Source: Hymenopus coronatus (Eukaryota > Arthropoda > Insecta > Mantodea > Hymenopodidae). Taken from it: 64,000 nt of DNA. Made by a program: the position numbers and the translations under genes. Below the pieces are notes generated by a model. That model ran no database searches. It saw only the letters and a list, made by a program, of their open reading frames with translations, and was not told the DNA's origin. Shown here piece by piece: positions 1 to 11,863 of the stretch. Position 1 is the first letter of the stretch. Each line of letters opens with the position of its first letter. The stretch lies in NCBI GenBank assembly GCA_030762935.1, contig CM060882.1, positions 22,449,001 to 22,513,000 of the forward strand, given 5' to 3'.

Positions 1-520
1 GTAAGCGCAATGTAAAGTAGAACCTGGTGGTGTTGTTTACAGTTACATCAGCTTCCTCCGCGCTGTGTCAATATCTCGGAGAGAAAGGGTTACTTTATTT
101 TTGGAAAGTCTTGTGTATGCACGCTGATGGATATGGTCATCCGGCCCCTAGTGCTGCAATTGGAATGGAGGAGAGTGGCATGCATTATTCCCTGTTTTGT
201 CTTTCCACCGCTACATACAATATGCAGAAAGTACCACTGTTATTGCTGCCGTACAAATGAAACGTTCAGATACACAGAAATTGTCGTTTTACGTTCTACC
301 TTCATATCCGAATTATTTCCGAATTAATGATGTAGCGTTATCATAAACCCCACACAGGTAATGAAAATGCAAAAAACAAAATGTAGTCGACAAATTGAGA
401 ATGAGCCATGAAAGCCATTTTGAAGAATAACACGAAATGCTGCATTCCACAGTTTGGCGCTAGTGTCTATGTGTATGTAGCTAACAATAAGTTTGAATAG
501 ACAGTCATTTTGTTCTAGCA
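1..520. other. anonymous sequence
   Basis: No recognisable gene or repeat. The short open frames here show no domain. Confidence 0.3.
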
Positions 521-621
521 TTCTCAATACGTGCTATGTACATACATGGTGTATAGAGAAGGCATTACTTTCCATCCAAAAATTAAGTACCGAGATTTCA
601 CCGGAAATATACGTTTTAAGG
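521..621 (-). mobile_element. HR1 palindromic-end fragment
   Basis: Contains the TATGTACATA palindrome core, TGTATAGAGAAGG and the GATTTCACCGGAAATATACG motif. It stops abruptly where an oppositely oriented copy begins. Confidence 0.8.
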
Positions 622-1338
622 TTTCACGTGTTCCACTCACATGACTTTCTCTACATCTCTGTAAGAAAACTAATGTTAAAAAGCTTATTTTTGTGCCTAC
701 TTCATTCTAATCGAGATAAACATTAGCAGAAATGCTTTCTTGTTAAGTAGAACGGAAACACACTAGAATAAAACGATGATCAAATATTTTAAAAGCTGGT
801 TGCTATGTGAATGAAATCCGTTTCTAACCACGAGTATGTAAAAAGTTGAAGTGCCTATTTTAAAACTAAAACAACTAACAAGGAATATCTCAAAAAAGAC
901 TAACTCCAGGGGGAAAAAATGTTGTGTGTTTTAACGAGATCTACATTTTTTTGTGTACTAAGCTTTTGTCTATCTCTTACGGTTTACTAGTTATGCATGA
1001 TCCAGAAAAATTCATGCAAAATGAGGAGGTCTTCAGAAGTTGTTTCCAGAAAATTCAAGTTACACATTTTATTTGCCGTGTAAATATCTTTAATATACAA
1101 AATTTTAATCAAAATCATTACAGTCATTTTTGACAAAAATCAACATTTCAAAATCTTCGTGTCACATCCTTGAAAGATACTAAACTTATATACTAAGTTC
1201 GGTATTTTACTGACTTTTCGTTTTTGAGTTACCGTGTTCACAGACACACATACACACACAAACCTTTTTTTCTAAAAATGATTTTTTTGGATACAGGGGG
1301 ACCCTAAGGCGTATATTTCCGGTAAAAGTCGGTACTAT
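622..1338 (+). mobile_element. HR1 copy, palindromic end incomplete
   Basis: Starts GTGTTCCACTCACATGACTT and runs through the body, the CA-rich zone and TATTTCCGGTAAAAGTCGG. It then meets the next copy in inverted orientation at a shared half-palindrome. Confidence 0.8.
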
Positions 1339-2140
1339 GTGTATAGTGTATAGAGAAGTTATTGCTTTCCACCCAAAATTTCGATACCGAGATTTCACCG
1401 GAAATATACGTTTTAGGGTCTCATGTGTCTAAAAAAAGCATTTTTAGAAAAAGGTTCATGTGTGTCTGTGTGTCTGTGATCACGACAATTAAAAAAAAAA
1501 GTCGGTAAAATACCAAACTTGGTAATAAAGTCTAGTATCTTACAAGGACGGGACAGGAAGATTTTGAGGGAAATCCTCCCACCCCAAACCACCCTTTACA
1601 TGGAAAAATATTCGATTATTTTGTTTTTCTCAAAAATGGCTCTAACAATTTTGATTAAAATATTGTATATCAAAGATATTTACCTGATAAATAAAATGTA
1701 TATGTTGAATTTTCAGGGAATAGCTTCTGAAGACCTGTTAATTCTGGATACATTTTGCATAACTGGTAAACCTAAAGAGATGACAAAAACTTACTACACC
1801 AAAAATGTAAACCTCCTTAAACCACGTAATTTATGCCATAAACATTTTTCTCTTGAGTTTGCCGTTTTTGAGGTATTCCTTGTTATTGGTTTCAATTCTA
1901 AAATACTTTTGTCAACTCTTGGATACGCAAAGAAATGAATTTCAATCCCTTAGCAACCACATTTTAAAACATTTGACTGCCAGTTTAGTCTAGTTTATTC
2001 ACTTATTTCACTTCTATTTATAAGAAATTAAGTAATAAGACCGTTTCTACTAATGTTTATCCTTATTATCATGAAGTGGATAGAAATATCAGCTTATTAA
2101 CAACAGTTTGTTGCAGAGAATGGAACACATCCGAGTTTTT
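1334..2140 (-). mobile_element. HR1 copy, internal loss near distal end
   Basis: Begins inside the palindrome (GTATAGTGTATAGAGAAG) and runs to GAATGGAACACATCCGAG. The GTAGAGAAAGTCATGTG block next to the distal end is missing. The open frame at 1519-1938 is a chance reading of this repeat. Confidence 0.8.
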
Positions 2141-2592
2141 CTTTTCTTGTTTGTAGACAAGATCCTTGCTTCTCTGGGGCTACTGTTATATATTTCCTAG
2201 GAAAAGGCACACACCACGTAATGCTGGAAGGGCAGACGAGCCACAAGGCGATTGTGGATAATCTGCCTCGTAGTTGGAATTTAAGCGAGGCTTGGTACAC
2301 GTCAGTTGCAAACTCCCTCCGAGTTAGCATCGATCTCTCGAAGAGCCGTTGTGGCAAGACAAACAAGTGTTCCCATAAGGTGGGGGATGTAGTAATTTCA
2401 AATTATGTCCTCTCCTACTGTATCGACCCAGAAAAGAAAACAAGCGAGGGAATGACTTTGCCACTTCCCTACCAAGGGTGTCCATTCCTAACCTCAATTA
2501 GGAACACTTTACCATTTTAAAAATATCCTTATTTATTTTTTAACTTATTTACTGTTTTATACAATAAAGAAATTATAGTGGCTCTATATACA
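2141..2592. other. anonymous sequence with one unsupported open frame
   Basis: An open frame at 2221-2520 (+) encodes about 99 residues with no domain I recognise. There is no splice or repeat evidence either way. Confidence 0.3.
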
Positions 2593-2629
2593 GACTTGAG
2601 GACGACGTGATCCAGTATTTGCAGTTTTT

Positions 2630-3475
2630 ACTTTCTCTAACACATTTACATACAATGTACATAGTGTATAGAGAAGCTATGTTTTCCACCCAAAATATGA
2701 CGTCGATATTTCGCCGGCAATATATATTTTGAGGTCCCCGAGTAAGAAAAAAGAATTTTTACTTTCTCTACACTTACTATGTACATAGGTGTAGAGAAGG
2801 TATAGTATTCCACCCAAAAATTCGATGTAGAGATTTCGCCGGAAGTATATATTTTGAGATCCCTGAGTCCGAAAAAAACATTTTACTTTCTCTACTCGTA
2901 CTATGTACATAGTGTATAGAGAAGGTATTGCATTCCACCCAAAAATTCTATGACAAGGTTTCACCGGAAATATATATTTTGAGGCCCCTGAGTCCGAAAA
3001 AAATATTTTTACTTTCTCTACACGTACTAAGTACATAGTGTATAGAGAAGCTATTGTTTTCCCCCCAAAATATGACGTCGATATTTCGCTGGCAATATAT
3101 ATTTTGAGAAAAAAGAATGTTTACTTTCTCTACACCTTCTATGTACATAGTTGTAGAGAAGGTATTGTATTCCACCCAAAAATTCTATGTCGAGATTTTA
3201 CCGGAAATATATATTTTGAGGCCCCTGAGTCCGAAAAAAACATTTTTACTTTCTCTACGCGTACTATTATATATGTATAGAGAAGGTATTGCATTCCACG
3301 CAAAGGTTCGAAAGCGAGATTACACCAGAAATAGACGTTTTAGGGTCCCCTGTATCCAATAAGTTAAGCATTTTTAGAAAAAAACGTAACTCAAAATGAA
3401 AAGACCGTTAAAAATCAAACTTGGTATTTATGCTTAGTATCTTCAAGCATCTTGAAAACGATGTGATGATCCAGC
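2630..3475 (-). repeat. tandem array of six HR1 terminal modules
   Basis: The HR1 palindromic end module is repeated head-to-tail. Modules start at about 2630, 2761, 2885, 3011, 3123 and 3248, giving periods of 131, 124, 126, 112 and 125 bases. Each contains ACTTTCTCTA, a palindrome around ATGTACATAG, GAGAAGGTAT or similar, a C-rich CCACCCAAAA box and a TTTCGCCGGCAATATATA-like box. Only the last unit continues into more internal HR1 sequence. The array is bounded by a related approximately 35-base sequence on both sides (about 2593-2630 and 3448-3486, sharing GTGATCCAG-type text). Confidence 0.88.
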
Positions 3476-3772
3476 ATTTTTTTTTTGTTTTTTTTTTTTG
3501 TTTTTTGTTTTTTGCTGTTTTCTTATGTTATGTTCATGAGGAAATTTCACGATTTTTTTAGAATGATATCACAGACGCTCGATGATTGTTTACGTAGCAG
3601 ATCACGCGGTTGACTCTTCTTTGTATTTTGCCCTACCCGACTATAGCTGATGTGATGTGAAGGAAGAATTATCGATCGCACTGAAAAATCAACCCACGTA
3701 ACCATAAGTTTCTGTTTTCATACATTAGGTATCTAATTAGGATTTACAATATATTTAGAGTTCAACTTAAAA
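3476..3772. other. T-rich tract and anonymous sequence
   Basis: A T-rich run with G interruptions (about 3478-3520) is followed by unrecognised DNA. Confidence 0.4.
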
Positions 3773-4275
3773 TCATATAACTTTCTCTACATCTCTGTAA
3801 CAAATTATTGTTAACACGCTTATTCTTCTATCCCCTTCATAATAATCGAGATAAATATGTTCTTATTACTTAGTTCCTTATAAGTAGAAAGGAAATAAGG
3901 GAATATACTAGGTTAAACAGTCAAATGTTTTAAAATGCGGTTGCTATGGGAATGGAATTCGTTTCTTTGCGTGGCAAGAAGTTGACAAATTCTCGTATGA
4001 GAAAACTTTTTAAAACTTCATCTAATAAGAAGAAATATCTCGAAAACGGTCAACTCCACGAAAAAAATGTTAATGACATAAATGGTGTGTTTTAAAGAGA
4101 TTACATTTTTGGGTAGTAGGTTTTTGTCTATCTCTTACGGTTTACCCGTTATGCAAAATTCAGGAAAATTCATCCGGAATAAAGAGATCTTCGGAAGCTA
4201 TTCCCAGAAAATTCAAGATATGCATTTTATTTGTGATGGAAATATCTTAAATATGAGCGATTTAATCAAATAAAG
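3773..4275 (+). mobile_element. HR1 copy, palindromic half missing
   Basis: Carries the distal end (ACTTTCTCTACATCTCTGTA), the AATCGAGATAAA block, the CTCTTACGGTTTACC block and TTCAAGATATGCATTTTATT. It then ends without the CA-rich zone or palindrome. Confidence 0.8.
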
Positions 4276-4928
4276 TTTTGTATTATTATTTAGTTATGCC
4301 AAATCGTCTGTCACTTTCTGGATGACCCTCGGAATGTAATCTAATGCGCAGTAGCAGACTTGATGTTACGACACCCAGGTGTCAGCTGTTGCCCAGCCAT
4401 GAATGGGTTCAAGGCCTGCGAGAGGTGTACGTTTTCATTAGATCGGCCCCTGCGGAGTTTTCTTTCAGGGGCAACCCTTGTTAGCAGGAGGGACCACCCA
4501 GTGAGGAGGTCGCTTGTAATTTTGGGACCACTCGCTGAGCCATGGTCGGTTTAGATGCACAATCTGCCGATACTTTCCTTCTCACCAACAACTTAACTCG
4601 GGTTAAAGATATTAAAATCCGCGTTTTGGTAAAACTAGCTGTTTCACCAACCAAAGTATTGATTTTAGAGGACTGTAAACCCAGTTAAAGCCTTATGGGT
4701 CATTTTCCACCGTTTACGAATCCAAAACCTAGTTGGTGATGCAAAAAAAAGAAACATGGCGCCAAAAACGATTAACATAATTATATAGTTATGGATAACG
4801 ACAATAATAGTAATAATAAATAGTGTGGTACGAGAGAAATAAAAGACAATTGTCAGATAATGAAGCGTAGTACTGCAATGTACATTATGGTATAAACTTT
4901 GTAATGTCCTCCATCTTACATGCCGTTA
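4276..4928. other. anonymous sequence
   Basis: A slightly GC-richer patch at 4340-4560 gives a short open frame (4360-4554) with no domain. Nothing else is recognised. Confidence 0.3.
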
Positions 4929-5035
4929 TACTAAGAGCTTCCATAGCTGAATGACTAGCGTTCTGCTTTAACACGTAAAAGTTTCGTGTTCACGAACTGG
5001 GTGTCGCAGATCTTTTTTTTTTTTTTTTTAATTAG
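4929..5035 (+). mobile_element. possible tRNA-like SINE head
   Basis: TAGCTGAATGACTAG resembles a pol III A box. About 45 bases on, GTGTTCACGAACT loosely resembles a B box. A long T run follows. Weak match, single copy in the window. Confidence 0.25.
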
Positions 5036-5491
5036 TGTTTTTCTCTCCTTCTACAGAGTCCCCAAGTATGTATATGGAAGTGTTTCAAACTGTAAATGAA
5101 ATATTAAAAGCTATCGTAGAAATAATAACTTGCATTCAACGAATTGTTTTTGGAGCCAACTAAAGGTTACTAAATATGACTAAAGGTTACGGAACTAGAA
5201 AGTGCTGTATTGTATTTTAGAACAAGGAGCAAGAATTTTAATTCCTATCCAAAATATAACCAGTTAAACACTAGAATTTGCATTGTTAATTAAAGATTTG
5301 TGCAAATTGAGGTGTTTATTTCTCTTGGCTGTACCCTTTATATCGGTACAAAAAGCAATTATTAGGCCATTCTGAATTTTTTTCTGGCCGGTACGTTTTG
5401 GGGGGGGGGGTCTCCACCACGTGAAAATGCTGTTTTACTAACTCTAAAAGCGTACATTTTTCCGTACCAGCCATTTTTGGACTTTTTTTAA
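5036..5491. other. anonymous sequence
   Basis: Contains a G run at 5400-5410 and two nearby copies of ACTAAAGGTTA (near 5158-5190). No gene is seen. Confidence 0.3.
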
Positions 5492-5789
5492 TCATATGGT
5501 ATTCTAATCAAAGTCGTTTGAGCTATTTTTGAGAAAATCAAATTTTTGAAAAATAATTCATATAAATGGTAGTAGCGAGTTGGGGAATTTTCTTGAAACT
5601 CTTTGTGTCACATCTCTTTTCGTTTTTAAGCTATGCTGTTCACATACGCACACATGCACGGACCTTGTTCTAAAACGTTGTTTTGATTCAGGGGAATCTA
5701 AAAGGTATATTCGCAGTAAAATCTCGGTATCGCAATTTATGCAATACTTTCTCTAACGACTACGTACCTGATATAGAAAGTAAAAATTA
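5492..5789 (+). mobile_element. HR1 palindromic half
   Basis: Contains TAATCAAAGTCGTTTGAGC, the CA-rich zone, AAAATCTCGGTATCG and a degraded palindromic end finishing in TAGAAAGTAAAAATT. The distal half is absent. Confidence 0.75.
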
Positions 5790-6407
5790 ACAGAAGTTTT
5801 TCCCCTACAGTGTTAAAAATGTTGAACTGCTGCGGTGTGCTCGCTTGAAGAACCAGTGCGAGAAACGAACCTGATCTAAATGCAAAACGAGAGACTTCGC
5901 CCCCCGCTGTAGGCTCTTCTACATTATGCACGAACCAATACTGCGACTCGAATAGGGGCGAAGTGGCACGATCTTGTAAGGGGGGGAGGGGAGCCGTTAC
6001 TTTTCGGCAAATGCCTCGATGAACAGATCAATCATATGGCAGTATAGGACATATACAATCTCTTTGGAATGAAAGAGAGAGTAAACATACCATAATGCAA
6101 AAGAAATGAAAAAAAAAAAAAAATGTTTGCCGCACTCAATCGAGATCAAAGCCAGAGGGAAACAATATATTGTCCGTGATGGAGCTTTTATCGTTTAAAA
6201 CGAGCATAAGGCGTTTCTAAAACAGACTCACGAAAACGTCAATCAAAAGTTTATTTACCGCAGGCGTTTTCCGCTTGATTACGTTACCATTTAAACAAGT
6301 CATCCAGAAGGACATACAAAAAATATCTACCCTTATTAATTGTTATTGGTTTAGGGTGCACTCAAGTGAAAATCTACTCAATATACTTTCATTTTTATTA
6401 ATTTTTA
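5790..6407. other. anonymous sequence
   Basis: Includes a GGGGGGAGGGG patch near 5980 and a poly-A tract near 6107-6122. The minus-strand frame at 5737-5931 overlaps a repeat end and has no domain. Confidence 0.3.
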
Positions 6408-7352
6408 TTTTCTCTACATGCATTATACATATAGTAGGTAGCGAAGGCATTGTCTTCCATTCCAAAAATTCTATGTCGAGATTTCACTGGGTTCAAAAAA
6501 CATTTTTAGAAAAAGATTCGGATGTATGTGGACAGCATAGCCCCCATACCGCTAAATACCAAATTTGTTACTTGAGTTTAATATCTTCTAAGGATGCGAC
6601 ACGAAGATTTTCAAGAAAATTCTCCCATCCCAAATCACCCTAAAATTTACTGTCGAGATTTCACCAGAAATGTATGTTTTGAGGTCCCACGAGTCGAAAA
6701 GTGCATTTTTAGAAAAAGGGTTGTCTGTGTGGGCAGCAAAATACCAAATGTAGTATTTAAGTTTAATATCTTTCATGGATGCAGCACGAAGATTTACATG
6801 AAAATTTCCCGACCCCAAACTACACTTTACGTGTAAAAAATTCACAATTTTTTATTTTTCCAAAAATGGCCTTAACGATTTTGATGAAAATTCTGTATAT
6901 TAAAAATATGTATATGCCAAATAAAATGTATATTCTGAATATTCTGGGAATAGCCTCTGAAGAACAGTTTATTCTGCATGAGTTTTGCTGAATTTTGCAT
7001 AACTGGTAAACTGTAAGAGATATATAAAAACTTATCACACAAAAATATAGATATTGTTAAAAACACACAATTTATGTCAAATGCAGTTTTTTTCGCGAAG
7101 TTGGCCATTTCCGAGATATTTCTTGTTATTAGTTAATACTTTTCTCGCACGGGAATTTGTGAACTTCTGGCCATGTAAAGAAATGAATTTCAACTACGTT
7201 GCAAGATTTGGGTATCGCTTTAGCCTATGGTACTTACTTATTTCCCTTCTACTTACAAGGAAGCAATACAATTTCTGATATTTGTTTCTCGATTAGCAAC
7301 AATAGTTTGTTGCAGAGATGTAGAGAAAGTCATGTGAATGGAACGCATCGGG
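6408..7352 (-). mobile_element. HR1 copy with internal duplication
   Basis: The palindromic end is at about 6408. Near 6648 the CGAGATTTCACCAGAAATGT segment starts again, so the first roughly 240 bp are duplicated. The copy then continues to GTAGAGAAAGTCATGTGAAT at 7320-7340. Confidence 0.8.
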
Positions 7353-8079
7353 TTTTATTTTTATAGTCTGTACTCCAGTGCTAATGATATCTAACAAAGA
7401 ATACATCGAAATGAAAGCATCCAAAATCATTGGACACAACTTGCAAATAAAACTGATTGAGGTTAGGAAATACTCTCTAGGTTAAAGTAAATGGAAAGGA
7501 GGAACACGACGATAAAGCAACGGGGCGAAAGAAAGGCTTGGATTGTAGCACTAAAAGCAAGAAATGAAAGAAGAAGGGATAACAAACAAAATATAATAAA
7601 TGGTGGAGTAAGAGTGCACTGGAGTATGAACGGCAGAGGAAGAAGGCGGAGGAAAGAAAGTAATTACAGAGCCAGAAGAAGGGAAGATAGGAAAGACAGA
7701 TGTAGCGTCCTACCTGGACATGGTGCTATTCACGTGGCGATCCTCCCTCCCCCCCCCCCCCCAAGGCAGGAGAAGTAGCAGCTGCTGACCGACCGACCGA
7801 CACATAACCCAACAAATTCCTTCCTTCCTCGCACAAAAGACCAAGAAATGCTTCAATTTTGGATGTTGCCACTTCGATCTCGTCAGTAAATTATATCTCA
7901 GAATCGAACAACAGAAAGGAAAGACTTGTGCTACGTCAAGGAAGAGATCATTATTTTCTGCCGGAGGATGTGAGCTAAACACTGGACAGCATTTCCTGGA
8001 ATCTGTTCATTTCTCCCTCTCATAATGAAACAAGTTACAATAAACTGCTTAAATGTGCTTCATAAAACATTTTTGTTTT
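7353..8079. other. anonymous, purine-rich sequence
   Basis: A purine-rich stretch at 7480-7720 gives an arginine-rich open frame (7491-7778) that looks compositional. A poly-C run lies at 7749-7762. No gene call. Confidence 0.3.
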
Positions 8080-9008
8080 TTACATTCTCTGCACGTGCTA
8101 TGTATATAGTGTAAGGCGAAGGTGTTGTATTGTACCCAAAAATTCAATACCGAGATGTCACCAGAAATACATGTTTTGAGGCCCCCTGAAGCCAACAAAA
8201 ACAACAATTTTTCTGTCTGTATGGTCAACATAGCTCAAAAATCTCTTACATTTAAGATATTTACATGAAAAATAAAATGTATATCTTGAAATTTCTGGGA
8301 GTAACCTCTGAAGACCTTTTTATTTTGGATGAATTTAAATGAATTTTGTATAACTGGTAAACCGTAAGAGACAGACCAAAATGTGGATCTCGTTAAAACA
8401 CATAATTTATATCATATACGTTTCTTTTAGTTTGTTTTTTTGTAGAGCTGGCTGTTTCTGAAATATTCCTTGTTATTGGTTTCAGATTTAAAATACTTTT
8501 GCTTTTCTCATACGGGAACAAGGTCGCGGATTCAAACCTAGTGGACGTTTTTTCGGGCGTAAAATCCTTAGCATGGGAAGTAAAACCTTTGGTCCCATGT
8601 CGTCGATTTACGGCACGTAAAAAACCTCAAGCCTGATAAAGAGGCTTCTGAGCAAAATTAATCGATCTTTCACGTCCAGTATAGAATGGGACGCTGAGGA
8701 CCACAGCAGTTAAAGAGCGTCAATAAATAAAACTCCATTTCATTTCACTTGGGAATTTGTCAACTCCTAGATATACAAACAAAGGCATTTCAATCACACA
8801 GCAACCAGTTTTTAAAATGTATGACTATCGCTTTGGGCTATGGTGCTCCCTTTTTCTCTTCCACTTGCAAAGAAGCAAAAATAAAGACAATTTCTGCTAA
8901 TTTTATCTCTATTAGCATGAAGTAGATAAAAGAATAGGCTTATTAACAATAATCTGTTTCAGAGATGTAGAGAAAGTCATGTGAATGAAGCACATTCGAA
9001 TTTTTTTC
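8080..9008 (-). mobile_element. HR1 copy interrupted by a SINE
   Basis: Palindromic end at the left (GTGCTATGTATATAGTGTA), body to about 8518, then SINE-A DNA to about 8748. HR1 resumes with GGGAATTTGTCAACTCC and ends GTCATGTGAATGAAGCACAT. Confidence 0.82.
8519..8748 (+). mobile_element. SINE-A, 5' truncated, inside HR1
   Basis: Begins at the B-box region (GGTCGCGGATTCAAACC), so the tRNA-like A-box half is missing. The rest matches the 59345 copy: TTTTTTCGGG, AATCCTTAGCATGG, TTGGTCCCATGTCG, CTCAAGCCTGAT, TCTTTCACG and GGGACGCTGAG. Confidence 0.85.
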
Positions 9009-9180
9009 TTCAGAAAAAGACTATGAGACAGATTTAACCCTTTGTTGCCTGTCGGTACCTCTAAGTTCCGCTTGTTTTAAGCATAACAATGCAAATAGGG
9101 TTGCTCTAGGTTTAATTTCTTGTTACACTAACCTTCAACAATAAACGACAAGTAATCAAGACTGTTTTGTATTATAAAAA
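9009..9180. other. spacer between two HR1 copies
   Basis: Short AT-rich DNA with no recognised feature. Confidence 0.3.
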
Positions 9181-10000
9181 GCTGATGTGTTCCATTCACA
9201 TGACTTTCTCTATTTCTATGTAACAAATTATTGTTAATAAGCTTATTCTTCTATTTACTTCCTGCTAATCGAGAAAAATTTAGCAGAAATAGTCTCATTA
9301 CTTGCTTCCTTGTAAGTAGAAGCGCAAAATGGGAGTATCATAGGTTAAAGTGAAGTCCTTGGTTTGTATGGATACGAATTGACAAATTCCTGTATGAGAA
9401 AAGTACGAGTTTTTCAAAGCTGAAACCAAAAACAAGGAATATCTCAAAAACAATCAACTCCTCGAAAAAATTTCATATAACATAAATTGTGTGTTTTAAT
9501 GTGCTCTACATTTTTTGTGTGGTAAGTTTTTGTCCATTTCTTACGGTTTAGCAGCTATGCAAAATTCATCCAGAATAAAGTAGTTTTCAGAGGCTATTCC
9601 CAGATAATTCAAGATATATATTTTATTTGTCAGGTAAATATCTTTTATATACGATATTTTAATCAAAATCGTTAGTCATTTTTTAGAAAATCAAAATTTT
9701 CGAAAACAGTTCCATGTAAAGGGTAGTTGGGGTGGGGGAGCTTTTCTTGAAAATCTTCGTGTCGCATCCTTGGAAGATACCAAACTTAAATACTAAGTTT
9801 GATATTTAACGGTCTTTTCGTTTTTGAGCTATGCTGTTCAGAGACACACACACACACGGACCTTTTTCCAAATCTGTTTTTTTTAATTCAGGGATACCCA
9901 AAACATGTATTTCCGGTGAAATCTCGGTATCGAATTTTTGGGTGGAATACAATTCCTACTCTATATACTATATACATAGTTCGTATAGAGAAAGTAAAAA
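9181..10000 (+). mobile_element. HR1 repeat, full-length copy
   Basis: Complete from GATGTGTTCCATTCACATGA to a terminal ATAGAGAAAGTAAAAA, about 820 bp. Contains the (CA)n zone and the GTGAAATCTCGGTATCG block. Confidence 0.85.
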
Positions 10001-10855
10001 CTTATACAATGTTTGCCCTAAAAGTGCAGTGACTTGTTTAAATAAACAAAAGAGAAAACTTACACAACTGCAGTCAACTTTAGACCCATTAACTTCCAAA
10101 ACATCACACCGATTATTTGACTTAGGCTCTCCCCGTCATTTACCAATCACTGGGGTTAGAACTTGCAACATTTGGTTTTGAATGGATCATGGTCATTTGA
10201 ACCACTTTTTGGTAGTGCCTTTGGTAGGATTATGAAAAGTGGTTTAGAAGAAATAAAAGTTTTAATTGGGAAGAAAAGGATTAATAAAGGATCTGCATTT
10301 ATTTTCATTTGTATTTTTTCTATTATTTTATATAATAATTTTATAGGTTTATTTCAATAAATTGTTACTAGAATTCCAGTTTTAAATTTGAATTAAAGGA
10401 AAAAACAGCATATTGAGTATACTAATGCAGGCAACTAAGGGTTAAACCTTTTTCTTTCTCGGATTCTTACGAATAAACTACAGACTCATAAAAACAAATG
10501 CATCATGCTGAAACAGTTGCCGCAATATAAAGGAGATGAATGATGAGTATAACTGTAGAATAGTAACGTTTACGAAATAAGAACTCGAGCTACTGGTCTG
10601 AAGAAAGCGGTAGAGCTGGTCCGCCTGACAGATTACATCTTCAGGTTAATTATTGTTGGGCAGTAGGGCAAGTTCGTGCTGGAGACTTCTCGAGGATTCG
10701 GCCTTGAGGCGGTTATATTGTGTAACAGCTATCTATCGACTGTTTACCGTTCTTTACTTGGAAACAGCTCTCCATAGGAAGAAACAGCATAAAAAACAGC
10801 ATATTGTTCATTTATATTTATAATTATGATTGTAATCACATCTCCAGTTTATATG
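10001..10855. other. anonymous sequence
   Basis: AT-rich DNA without recognisable coding sequence or repeat. Short frames near 10163-10360 are low complexity. Confidence 0.3.
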
Positions 10856-11016
10856 TACTTTCTCTACGACATATATAAGTAGGGGAAGCATTGTATTTCA
10901 CCCAAAAATTAAAAAACCAGGATTTCACCCGCAATACATTTTTGAGAGCCCTTGAATCCAAAAAAGAAAGCGTTTATATAAAGAGTCATGTATATGTGTT
11001 TGTAAACAGCATAATT
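10856..11016 (-). mobile_element. HR1 palindromic-end fragment
   Basis: ACTTTCTCTACGACATATAT, then CACCCAAAAATT and a degraded body, abutting the oppositely oriented copy at 11021. Confidence 0.7.
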
Positions 11017-11020
11017 AAAA

Positions 11021-11742
11021 CAATCTGATGTGTTCCATTCTTCTATTTCATGATAATCGAGATAAACATTAGAAGAAATTGTCCTTATTACTTGGTAGCT
11101 TGTAAGTAGAAGGGAAATAAGAAAATGCACAGGCTAAAGCGATTGTGTCGCTATGTGAAACAATTGAAATTCCAATCTCTTTGTTTGCCAGGAATAAACA
11201 AAGGGAAACGAGAAGAAAGATGTCTTCCTTTTTGAGAAAAGTTTAAGTGGCTAAAATTGAAACCAATAAAATCGAAATATCTCGAAAAAAAAAAAAAAAA
11301 GTTTGACACCGGTTGTGATCTACATTTTTTGTGTGGCAAGTTTTTGTATTTCTTTTACGATTTGCCAGTTATATAAAAGTCATTCAGAATGAATAGGTCT
11401 TCAGACGCTATTTCCAAAAAATTCAAGATATACATTTTATTTCTGATGGAAATGACTTTAATATGTGGTATTTTAATCAAAATCGTAGGAGCATCGTATA
11501 TTTTCGAAAAATTTTCCATGTAAAGGGAAGTTGGGGAGTTTAGTATTTAACGACCTTTTCGTTTTTGAGCTATGCTCTCCAGACACACACGCATTCACAG
11601 ACCTTTTTCTAAAACTTTTTTTTTATTATTCGGTGGGTCCCAAAATATGTACTTCCGGTGAAATTTCGGTATCGAATTTTTTGTTGTAATACAATGTCTT
11701 CTCTATGAACTATGTACATAGTACTTGTAGAGAAAGTAAAAA
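11021..11742 (+). mobile_element. HR1 copy with a deletion near its distal end
   Basis: Starts AATCTGATGTGTTCCATTCT and lacks the ACATGACTTTCTCTAC segment. Ends with GAACTATGTACATAGT and TTGTAGAGAAAGTAAAAA. Confidence 0.8.
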
Positions 11743-11863
11743 TAGATACCAAGATTTCACCGGAAATATACGTATTGAGTCTCCCTGAATCAAAAAAAAA
11801 AAGTATTTATACAAAAATAACCCTTTATATGGGGTTGTAAACAACGTAACTCAAAAACAACAT
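11743..11863 (-). mobile_element. HR1 fragment sharing the hairpin of the previous copy
   Basis: AGATACCAAGATTTCACCGG onward through AACGTAACTCAAAAAC. It has no palindrome of its own. The hairpin at 11700-11742 serves both flanks. Confidence 0.7.

Noticed and set aside
2221..2520. 99-codon open frame
   Set aside because: No domain, no splice borders, no codon or composition signal distinguishing it from chance.
2630..3475. Regular 110-130 base spacing suggesting a CRISPR-like array
   Set aside because: The repeats are whole diverged HR1 end modules with no unique spacers, in eukaryotic DNA.
4360..4554. 64-codon open frame in a GC-richer patch
   Set aside because: No recognisable domain or exon borders.
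7491..7778. Arginine-rich 95-codon open frame
   Set aside because: Explained by a purine-rich tract. It ends in a poly-C run giving poly-proline.
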